DNA of 64,000 nt from an uncultured Myxococcales bacterium (GTDB lineage: Bacteria; Myxococcota_A; UBA9042). Positions within the stretch are counted from its first letter, which is position 1. Each line of letters opens with the position of its first letter. A program made the position numbers and the translations under genes. Below are positions 56,586 through 64,000 of the stretch, one piece after another. Below the pieces are notes generated by a model, which was not told where the DNA came from, searched no databases, and saw only the letters and a program-made list of their open reading frames with translations. The stretch spans positions 1 through 64,000 of the forward strand of contig CAIYWC010000097.1 in assembly GCA_903929795.1 (NCBI GenBank), in the 5' to 3' direction.

Positions 56586-57764
56586 TCATTTCAAGACCGC
56601 GGTGTGGCGCAAATCGTACGTGATATTCTTCTGGTGCGCTTCGATCGTCCCGCCGCCGATCTCCAGCAATTTCGCGTCGCGCCACAGCCGTTCCACGTCG
56701 TATTCGCCGACGTAGCCGTAGCCGCCCAGCGCCTGGATCGCCCGGTCGGCGACGTCTTTGGCCATCGTCGCGCAGTACAGCTTCACGCCGTCGGAATCCA
56801 CGCGGTTGCCGTGGCTCTCCAAATCCATGCGCGCCGCGGTCACGTACGTGTACGCGCGACCCGCCATCCATTGCGCATAGGAATCGCCGATGTAGCGCTG
56901 AATCTGCCCGAAATTGCGCAGCGATTGGCCAAATGCGTGCCGCTCGCCGCAGTACCGGTTCATCACTTCTACGCAGCGTCGGGCGATGCCCAGGCTCATC
57001 GCCGCGAGCGTCAGGCGTTCAATTTCCAGATTGCGCATCATGTGTTTGGTCGACTCGCCCTCGTTGCCGATGCGGTTGACGACCGGCACGCGGCAGTCGT
57101 CAAACACCAGCTCCGCCGTCGCCGACGCGCGCATGCCCAACTTGTCGTGGATCTTCTGGCCAAGGCGAAAGCCCGGCATGCCCTTCTCGACCAAAAAACT
57201 GCTGATCTGTTTGCCTTTTTCACCACCCGTGCGCGCGTAGACCAGAAAGCAGTCGCCCAGCTCCGTGTTGCTGATGGCGCCGTTGGTGATCCACATTTTG
57301 GCGCCGTTGAGGACATAAAAATCCCCGTCGCGACGCGCAGTTGTGCTCATGGCCAGCGCGTCGGTGCCAGCGTGCGGCTCGCTCATGCCCATGCCGGCGA
57401 TCCATTCGCCGGAAATCACCTTGGGCAGGACGCGCCGCCGCTGGTTGTCGTTGGCGTTGACATTGAAATTATTGACAAACAGCATCGCGTGCGCCAGATA
57501 GCTGAGCGTGAACGCCGGGTCCACGGCGCTCAGTTCTTCGTGGGCAATCACCGCCGCCGTCGCGTCCATGCCCGCGCCGCCCCAGCGCTCCGGCACGGTC
57601 AGGCCCAGCAGCCCGAGCGGGCCCAGCTTGCGAAACAGCGGCACGTTGAACGTCTCCGTGCGGTCAGCTTCCCGCGCCTGCGGCTGCAGTTCGCGCTCGG
57701 CAAAATCGCGGACAAGCTCGCGCAGCGCCAAGTGTTCTTCGGTCGGATTGTAGATGTCGTGCAT
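56586..57764 (-). CDS. Acyl-CoA dehydrogenase
   Basis: GMGMSEPHAGTDALAMSTTARRDGDFYVLNGAKMWITNG; YCGERHAFGQSLRNFGQIQRYIGD; ALGGYGYVGEYDVERLWRDAKLLEIGGGT. Confidence 0.95.
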   Translation of the reverse strand: MHDIYNPTEEHLALRELVRDFAERELQPQAREADRTETFNVPLFRKLGPLGLLGLTVPERWGGAGMDATAAVIAHEELSAVDPAFTLSYLAHAMLFVNNFNVNANDNQRRRVLPKVISGEWIAGMGMSEPHAGTDALAMSTTARRDGDFYVLNGAKMWITNGAISNTELGDCFLVYARTGGEKGKQISSFLVEKGMPGFRLGQKIHDKLGMRASATAELVFDDCRVPVVNRIGNEGESTKHMMRNLEIERLTLAAMSLGIARRCVEVMNRYCGERHAFGQSLRNFGQIQRYIGDSYAQWMAGRAYTYVTAARMDLESHGNRVDSDGVKLYCATMAKDVADRAIQALGGYGYVGEYDVERLWRDAKLLEIGGGTIEAHQKNITYDLRHTAVLK

Positions 57765-57796
57765 GATCCCCTCGCTGGCGTGTCAGCCTAGCACAG

Positions 57797-58843
57797 TCAC
57801 GTTCGTGGCGCACTGGCCCGGGTCAGCCGGTCGGCGATCGCCGGCCACAAGCCGTCGGTCCGCGTCACGGGTTCTGCGTAAAGCGTGCCGGTCGCCGTGT
57901 CCATTTCGCGCAGGCAGGCGAAGAGCCGCTGCGCCGCCGTCACGTCGCTGCCGTCCGGGCTCAGCAGCACGGGCTTGCACCCCAGCGCCCGCGTGGCCTC
58001 GCCGGCGCCGGTCACGACCAGCACGACGTCCCCAGGCTGCAACGCGGCGCGCGCTTTTTCGCCGAGATCCTGGACGGACGCGGGCAGCAGCCGCAGCGGT
58101 TGGGTCGGCGCGTAGTGGCTGGCCAGCAACCCAGGCGACGGCAGCGCCAGCGGCGAGATTTCGGTAATCATCACAGGATGTTGGCTCACGGCCGCGATGA
58201 CATCGGCCGTTACGCCGCCCGGCCGCAGCAGCGCGCAGCGGCCGTCGGGCTGCACGGCGACGACAGTCGATTCCACGCCCACGGCACACGGGCCGCCATC
58301 GACAATCCAGGCAATCCGCTCGCCCAGCTCGGCCAGCACGTGCGCGGCCGTCGTCGGGCTGATGCGGCCAAAGCGGTTCGCGCTCGGCGCTGCCAGCGGC
58401 TGGCCCAGCTGCTTCAGGATCTGCTGCGCCATCGGGTGCGCCGGCATCCGCACCGCCACGCTGTCCAGTCCCGCCGTGCACAAGTCCGGCACCGCGCGCG
58501 CCCGCGGCAGGACCAGCGTCAGCGGGCCGGGCCAGAGCGCGTCGACCAGCCGCTGCGCCGTCTGCCGCGCCAACGGCGTCAGCCGCGCCCCATCGACCAG
58601 CTGCGCCTCGGCCAGCGCCTCCAGGCGCCGACCGCGCGGACTCGGCGCCACATGTGCGATCAGCGGGTCGAATGTGGGCCGGTCCTTGGCGGCAAAAATC
58701 TGCGCCAGCGCGGCCGGATCCAGCGCCAGCCCTGCCAGCCCGTACACCGTTTCCGTCGGAATGGCGACCAGTTCACCGCCGCGCAACGCAGCGACGGCGC
58801 GCGCAATCTCCGCGGGCGTGTTGTGCAGAACGCGCGCGGTCAT
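57797..58843 (-). CDS. Sua5/YciO/YrdC family threonylcarbamoyl-AMP synthase
   Basis: GGELVAIPTETVYGLAGLALDP; KDRPTFDPLIAHV; AAPSANRFGRISPTTAAHVLAELG; long C-terminal Sua5 domain. Confidence 0.93.
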   Translation of the reverse strand: MTARVLHNTPAEIARAVAALRGGELVAIPTETVYGLAGLALDPAALAQIFAAKDRPTFDPLIAHVAPSPRGRRLEALAEAQLVDGARLTPLARQTAQRLVDALWPGPLTLVLPRARAVPDLCTAGLDSVAVRMPAHPMAQQILKQLGQPLAAPSANRFGRISPTTAAHVLAELGERIAWIVDGGPCAVGVESTVVAVQPDGRCALLRPGGVTADVIAAVSQHPVMITEISPLALPSPGLLASHYAPTQPLRLLPASVQDLGEKARAALQPGDVVLVVTGAGEATRALGCKPVLLSPDGSDVTAAQRLFACLREMDTATGTLYAEPVTRTDGLWPAIADRLTRASAPRT

Positions 58844-60483
58844 GGCAGCTCCACGCGCGCAATCGCGCCCGCGCGCACCCACGCGGCCAGCCACCGCCCG
58901 GCCTTGGCCGCCAACTGCGCTTGGTTCTGCACATCCATGGCTCCGACCGCCGCGATCGCCGGGCCCAGCGCGACGCCCGTCAGCAGCTCGGCCAGCAGGC
59001 GCGCCTCCACCGGGTGCAGCCTGCGCCGCCGCACTTGCCACCGCGCCCGGGTCACCAGCCACGCCTGCGGCCCCGGCGCGGCTGGCAGCACCGCATGGTC
59101 GAGCTGAACCAGCTGCGTTGCCGGCGCGAAATGCAGCACGAGGCGGCCCTGATCCGCGGCGGCCAGCGTCGCGAGCGCGCGCACGTCCAGTGGCGGGCAC
59201 GCGCGCGCGAGGTGCGCCTGGGTCTGCGCCCGCTCCAGTTGCGCCAGCGCGGCGGCGTCGGGCGGCAGGTCCGGCTGGCCGGCCAGCCATGCCGGAAAGC
59301 GCGCGCCGTAGTGCTCCAGCGCCCACGAGGTCGACGGAACAGCCAGCCGGTACCCCGCCGCCGCCGCGGCAAAAGGCTTGGCACCCAAGCGCTTGCGCAC
59401 CAGCGGAAAATCCTCCGCCAGCGCGTCATCACAGCGCCGCGCGTACATGGCGCTGTGGATGCGCAGCCGCTCGTCGGGCGCAAGCCGGCCCTCCCGCGCG
59501 ATCCACTGCTCAGCCGGAACGCCCGTCGCTCGGCCCGTCACCTCGTCCAGCATCCAGCGCATCAGCGCCGCAGCCGCTGGCGCCGCGACCGGCAGCGGCG
59601 GCGGCGGCGGCAGCGGCGCGATCGGCGCGTGAACCGGCAGCGGCAGGCGCAGATCCGCCACGCGCGCCCACGCGGCCTGTGCTTCGCGCCAGGTTTGAGC
59701 AAAAGACGGAATGGCAAAATCCCACTCCAGCAGCAGCGGCCGGCCGCCGCACGCGGCAAAAGCCGCCCGCAGCACCTCCCAAACCGGCGCGTCTACCGGA
59801 CCGATGTGACTGTCGAACAGGTGCGTCTCGAACGTGGTGTGCCCCGCCACATGGAACTGGCACACGCGCTCCCACGGCACCGCGGCCAGGTAGTCCTGCC
59901 ACGCGAACGCGTGATTCACCGCGCTGACATAGACGTTGTTGACGTCCAAGAGCAGCCCGCAATCCGCGTCCGTCGCCAGCTGCGCCAGGAACTGCCATTC
60001 CGGCAGCGTCGATTGGTGGAACTTCAGGTAACTTGACGGATTTTCCAGCACCAGCGGTCGCTCCAGCACGTCCTGCACCAGGCGCACGCGGCGGGTCAGC
60101 CACGCCAGCATCTCGTCGCTGTACGGCACCGGCAGCAGGTCGTGGCTCTGGCGGCCATCGATCCCGGTCCAGCACAGGTGATCGGACAGCCACGGCACCC
60201 GCCAGCGATCCGCCAATACCTTGATTTGCTTTAGATAATCCAGATCGAGCGGATCGGTCGACCCCAGGTTCATGGTCACGCCGTGCAGCACCAGCGGATA
60301 GCGCTCCGCGAGCGCGTCCAGCGCGTGCCGCATCCAGCCCTGCTGGACCAGCGCGTTGTCGGCGATCACCTCAAACCAGCCAACTTCTGGATTTTGCTTG
60401 AGGATCGTCGGGATATGTTTCCCGCGTAGGCCGAGGCCCAAGCCTGGATCGGGCAAATTCCAGCGGTTGGCGATCGGCGGCAT
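58840..60483 (-). CDS. DUF692 (MNIO)-DUF2063 (HvfC/BufC-like) fusion protein
   Basis: GLGLGLRGKHIPTILKQNPEVGWFEVIADN; WLSDHLCWTGIDG; LENPSSYLKF; LLLDVNNVYVSAVNH; QFHVAGHTTFETHLFDSHIGPVDAPVWEVL; LLEWDFAIPSF; then DUF2063-like C-terminal half. Confidence 0.85.
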   Translation of the reverse strand: MPPIANRWNLPDPGLGLGLRGKHIPTILKQNPEVGWFEVIADNALVQQGWMRHALDALAERYPLVLHGVTMNLGSTDPLDLDYLKQIKVLADRWRVPWLSDHLCWTGIDGRQSHDLLPVPYSDEMLAWLTRRVRLVQDVLERPLVLENPSSYLKFHQSTLPEWQFLAQLATDADCGLLLDVNNVYVSAVNHAFAWQDYLAAVPWERVCQFHVAGHTTFETHLFDSHIGPVDAPVWEVLRAAFAACGGRPLLLEWDFAIPSFAQTWREAQAAWARVADLRLPLPVHAPIAPLPPPPPLPVAAPAAAALMRWMLDEVTGRATGVPAEQWIAREGRLAPDERLRIHSAMYARRCDDALAEDFPLVRKRLGAKPFAAAAAGYRLAVPSTSWALEHYGARFPAWLAGQPDLPPDAAALAQLERAQTQAHLARACPPLDVRALATLAAADQGRLVLHFAPATQLVQLDHAVLPAAPGPQAWLVTRARWQVRRRRLHPVEARLLAELLTGVALGPAIAAVGAMDVQNQAQLAAKAGRWLAAWVRAGAIARVELP

Positions 60484-60492
60484 GGGTGCGGG

Positions 60493-62259
60493 CTAGGCCT
60501 TGTCCAGGGTGAACGGCAGCAAAATCGGAAATTCCGCAGCGCGCGGCGCCGTCGGCATCGGCAGCGGCCACTCGTGCCAGACGCCCTCGCGCCGCAGGGC
60601 CAGGCCGACGCCGGGCAGCACGCGCAGCGCCTCCAAATCGCCCATCTCGGGCAGCGACGCCAGCGCGGCCGCCAGCTCGTCCCCCGCCACTTGGCTGCGC
60701 CGCACGGTAATGGCCCGGATGTCCACGACTTCGTCGCGCGAGATGGACCGCGCCTGCAGCGAAGCACACGTGCCGTCGGCAAAAAGCAGAATCGGTTCAG
60801 CGGTGTAGGTCTGCTGCCGCGCCGTCCACGCTGGATTGTGCACCGCCAGATCGGCTAGGAGGGCGTCCACCAGCGCCTGCGACGCCGGGCAGTCAAACCG
60901 GCACGGGAGGTGGCGCAGCGGCGTGCGTGCCTCCTCGCCCAGCAGCCCGGGCAGCGACGTCAGGCGCGCGTCAAAATGCCGGGTCCGCAGCGCAGCGCGC
61001 AAAATCGCGATCGCGTTGTCGGTGTGCCGCACGTGCTCGACGATCTCCGCGTGGGCGTCCAGGAACGCCTCAATGCAGCACGTCGGATAGCCGTATTGTG
61101 CGCCCAGCCGCCGATGCGTTGCCGCAATCGATTGCCAGTGCGCGCGCTGCTCCCCCAGGGCCAGCGCCGGCGGCCGCTGCAGGTTCGCCAGCTCATCGCG
61201 CAGGCAGGCCGCCGCGTCCTCCGCAGTCACCGCGACGACCGTGAGCACGTGTTGGCCATCGCCGTCAGCCCGGATCATGCCGCCTGCGCCCGCATCGACA
61301 CTCGCCGCGGAACGCACGTGCCACCCACGCGCTGAAAAAGCCTGTTGGTACGCTGCGATTTCGGCCTGCGGTAGGAACAACCGCCACGCGCGCCGCAGCC
61401 CGAGCGCCAGTCCGCGCGCTTCCACGCAGTCCGGATCGACGTGCGCGTCTTCGTCGTGCTGCTGGGTAGTCGGCAGGCGCCGCCAGGCCTGCCAGTTCGG
61501 TCCCGGTCCGCCGGGCCGTTCGAGCAGCGCGGCGGGCACACCCGCGCAGCCATCCGGGCGATCCGGCCGCGCCCGCAGCGGACAGTCGTCGCACGCGGGC
61601 ACGTAGCGCGCCGCCGCTTGGCTGCGTTCACCGGCCGTCGCCGGCTCGATCTCAAAGCCCGCCAGACATGCCGGCCACACGCCGGACCGCCGCAGCGTCA
61701 CATCAGGCGGCAGCTGGCGCGGCCACGCCGCCGAGACGGCGTCCAGCGCGGGTGCCTCGGCCGGCTCCAGATGGGGCAACGCGATGACCACGATTTCCGC
61801 GCCCAGGCCGCTCAGCTCGGTCAGCTCGCCCAGCCCGGCCACGGCGCGTCCAGCCAGCCGCCACCGGAGCCGCACCGCCAGCCCGTGCGCGCCCGCCTGC
61901 GCGATCGCGTCCCGCAGCCCTGTGGCTTCTTGCGTATCGCCGGTCCAGGCCAGCGCGGCGCTCGATGTCGGCGCCCGCACGACCCACTCCACGGCATGGG
62001 CCCGACCCTGCGCAAGCGCCTGAAACAGCGCCGCATCGGCCCGCTGGATGCGCACCACGACCTGCGCGCCCGCCTGGGCCAGCAGCTCCAACGCGTCGCG
62101 CAAACGCGGCAGCGGCGTGTCGCCATCGACCAGCACGGTCACGTGCGGCTCGGTCAGCCGCGCGCGCAGCGCGGCCGCATCATTCGCGAGCACGGTCTGC
62201 AGCGGCCAGATTTGGCGATTCGCCGAATGGCGTTTCTGAGGCAAGGGCGTGGCGACCAA
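60493..62259 (-). CDS. Uncharacterised protein: barrel-like N-terminus with Cys cluster plus DUF483-like C-terminus
   Basis: YVPACDDCPLRARPDRPDGCAG; QYGYPTCCIEAFLDAH; RHLPCRFDCPASQALVDALL; TTG start. Confidence 0.6.
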   Translation of the reverse strand: MVATPLPQKRHSANRQIWPLQTVLANDAAALRARLTEPHVTVLVDGDTPLPRLRDALELLAQAGAQVVVRIQRADAALFQALAQGRAHAVEWVVRAPTSSAALAWTGDTQEATGLRDAIAQAGAHGLAVRLRWRLAGRAVAGLGELTELSGLGAEIVVIALPHLEPAEAPALDAVSAAWPRQLPPDVTLRRSGVWPACLAGFEIEPATAGERSQAAARYVPACDDCPLRARPDRPDGCAGVPAALLERPGGPGPNWQAWRRLPTTQQHDEDAHVDPDCVEARGLALGLRRAWRLFLPQAEIAAYQQAFSARGWHVRSAASVDAGAGGMIRADGDGQHVLTVVAVTAEDAAACLRDELANLQRPPALALGEQRAHWQSIAATHRRLGAQYGYPTCCIEAFLDAHAEIVEHVRHTDNAIAILRAALRTRHFDARLTSLPGLLGEEARTPLRHLPCRFDCPASQALVDALLADLAVHNPAWTARQQTYTAEPILLFADGTCASLQARSISRDEVVDIRAITVRRSQVAGDELAAALASLPEMGDLEALRVLPGVGLALRREGVWHEWPLPMPTAPRAAEFPILLPFTLDKA

Positions 62260-62262
62260 CGT

Positions 62263-63306
62263 CTACTTCACCCGAACCCAGTTGCGCGCCGGAAAGCCGC
62301 GGCTCGCCGGCGGTGGCTGCACGGACAGCACGTAGCTCGCGCGCCGGTTGCGGGCTTCATCGACGCCGTCGGCGGTCGGCACCTTCAACGCCGTCTCGCC
62401 AAAGCCCTGCGACTGGATTGGCACCTTGATGCCATGGGCAGAAAACCACGTGGCAATCGCGTGCGCACGCTTGCGTGACAGGTCCAGGTTGTCCGCCGCC
62501 TGGCCGACGGTGTCGGTGTAGCCGCCGATGTACAGTTCGATTTGCAGCACGCCTGCCACGGCCTTGAGCTGCTGCTGGATGCGCTCCAGCGGCTCGGTCA
62601 GCTTGGGCTCTTCGGTGGGCCGGATGTCCCATTTGCCCGACTCAAAAATCACGTCCTGGTGCGGGATGTCGACGAACGTCACCGACTCGATGCCGCTCCA
62701 GTAATTGGCCTGATCGTAGGCGCGAAGCTGAAATTGCCCAACGACTTCATCGGGTTTTTGCTCCCACGTCACCGTCAGCGGTGTGCCGGGCGCCTCGCCC
62801 GTGAACGTCTTGCTGACGTTGGCGATCGGCTTGCCGTCGTCGCCCATCACGTCCAGCTCCAGCTTGCCGGCGGGCTCGGTCAGGCGCACGGTGATCTTGC
62901 GGCCCGCCTCGTCGATGTCCGGCGGCGCGATCTGGATGCGCGGCGGCTCGCCGACGCGCGTGTCGAACTCCACGTCAAAATTGGCGAATTTCTCCTTGCC
63001 GGCCTGGCCGGACAGCTTGCAGGTGTAGTGGAAAACGCCTTTGACGACCGGCAGCGGTACGCGCTTCTCGGCGCCAGCGCGCAAGCCCGCGACGCTGAAG
63101 TTGACGTCCTGGCCGTCGGACCGCTTGCACGCGAACTGCACGGCGCCAAACGCGCGGGACGGCTTGAAGCCGAGCCACGGGTGATCCTTGGGCAATTGCG
63201 CCGTGCCGTGCACCGAAAAGCCAAGCTCGTCCGCACTAACCTGGGCGTGCGCGGAAGTGGCGAAAAATACGGTGAAAACGAGCGAGAACGGTGCGATCCA
63301 ACGCAT
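62263..63306 (-). CDS. OmpA family protein
   Basis: Signal peptide MRWIAPFSLVFTVFFATSAHA; C-terminal OmpA-like LYIGGYTDTVGQAADNLDLSRKRAHAIATWFSAHGI...GFGETALKV...EARNRRASYVL. Confidence 0.88.
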   Translation of the reverse strand: MRWIAPFSLVFTVFFATSAHAQVSADELGFSVHGTAQLPKDHPWLGFKPSRAFGAVQFACKRSDGQDVNFSVAGLRAGAEKRVPLPVVKGVFHYTCKLSGQAGKEKFANFDVEFDTRVGEPPRIQIAPPDIDEAGRKITVRLTEPAGKLELDVMGDDGKPIANVSKTFTGEAPGTPLTVTWEQKPDEVVGQFQLRAYDQANYWSGIESVTFVDIPHQDVIFESGKWDIRPTEEPKLTEPLERIQQQLKAVAGVLQIELYIGGYTDTVGQAADNLDLSRKRAHAIATWFSAHGIKVPIQSQGFGETALKVPTADGVDEARNRRASYVLSVQPPPASRGFPARNWVRVK

Positions 63307-63319
63307 GGCAGCCTCCACG

Positions 63320-63362
63320 GAAACCGCCGGGAGTGTAGCACAACGCGCGGGTCGCGAAACTT
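63320..63362 (-). promoter_or_regulatory. Possible promoter of the OmpA/DUF483/MNIO/Sua5 operon
   Basis: Reverse strand GTTTCG-N17-TACACT upstream of the OmpA gene. Confidence 0.35.
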
Positions 63363-63789
63363 ACCGACCGGCGCCGCGCGGGACCGCGATCGCCTCGCAG
63401 ATGTCGTCGCTGTCCGGGCCCGATTCGGCGCTCTTGGCGCATTCGTCGCGCGCGCCGTTCGGCCCCCAACTCAGCAGGATGACCGTTTCGCGGTCCTCGC
63501 GCTCCAGCACCAGCGGGTGCTGCCACAAGTCCAGCGTCACGTCGCGGCTGGCATCGGCGGTCCGGGTCTCGCGCAGGAACTGCGCCAGCTGATCGGCACG
63601 TCCCGGCAACGGAATCTGGTTGCCTTGCGCGATTTCCACCCGCAACAGCTTGGCGGACTCCTGGATTTCGCTGCGCTGCAGCAGCGTCCGCACGGCGTCC
63701 TGCACCTTGGCGACGGTCGCCGGCCCCTCCGACGTCGCCAGCGCGATCGTGCCGGTCAGCACCAGCAGCGGCATGACGCGGCCCAGCAT
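63361..63789 (-). CDS. Small secreted or membrane protein, unknown function
   Basis: MLGRVMPLLVLTGTIALATSEGPATVAK hydrophobic N-terminus; start not certain. Confidence 0.5.
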   Translation of the reverse strand: MLGRVMPLLVLTGTIALATSEGPATVAKVQDAVRTLLQRSEIQESAKLLRVEIAQGNQIPLPGRADQLAQFLRETRTADASRDVTLDLWQHPLVLEREDRETVILLSWGPNGARDECAKSAESGPDSDDICEAIAVPRGAGR

Positions 63790-64000
63790 CACGGCTCGCT
63801 CCGCTGCGCCTGCAAGCGCTCCGCCGCCACCTGCCACAGCCGCAGTGCCGCCAACGGATCGCGGGCCAGCGCCTGCTGAGTCACCGCCGCGGGCACGCGC
63901 AGCAGCTCCACCGGCGTTTCGGCGCGCACGGTCGCGTTGCGCGGCGCGCCGGTCAGCAAGGCCAGCTCGCCAAACCAGTCCTGCGGGCCGAGCATGCCGG
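63789..64000 (-). CDS. Cyclic nucleotide-binding domain protein (C-terminal part; continues beyond the window)
   Basis: LGPQDWFGELALLTGAPRNATVRAETPVELLRVPAAV, CNMP domain signature; open at the window edge. Confidence 0.75.
   Translation of the reverse strand, partial: GMLGPQDWFGELALLTGAPRNATVRAETPVELLRVPAAVTQQALARDPLAALRLWQVAAERLQAQRSEP

Overview
High-GC bacterial chromosomal window, deltaproteobacterial/Myxococcota-like by gene content (inference; no taxonomic search was possible). It holds about 42 densely packed protein genes. I saw no tRNA, rRNA, CRISPR array, prophage or transposase gene. Recognisable genes include polA, hpt, upp, yggS, maf, hemW, an M1 aminopeptidase, a Ser/Thr kinase followed by an FHA-sigma54 activator, a Slt-type lytic transglycosylase, a MoxR/DUF58/vWA operon plus a separate vWA/DUF4159 pair, a pduO-type adenosyltransferase, an enolase-superfamily/GMC-oxidoreductase operon next to a c-type cytochrome, an acyl-CoA dehydrogenase, a Sua5/YrdC protein and an MNIO(DUF692)-DUF2063 fusion. 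The least ordinary items are: (1) a dispersed intergenic repeat of about 100 bp, five copies, each ending in a sigma70-like -35/-10 pair, with two outward-facing copies flanking pduO; (2) a 2536-aa Cys-rich lipoprotein with a higher-order repeat of exactly 915 bp and one unit enlarged by exactly 303 bp; (3) an MNIO-HvfC fusion co-transcribed with an unusual DUF483-like protein and no visible precursor peptide; (4) a candidate structured ncRNA at about 42678-42818; (5) a stand-alone sigma70 region-4-like small protein; (6) a DNA polymerase I that appears to lack its proofreading residues.
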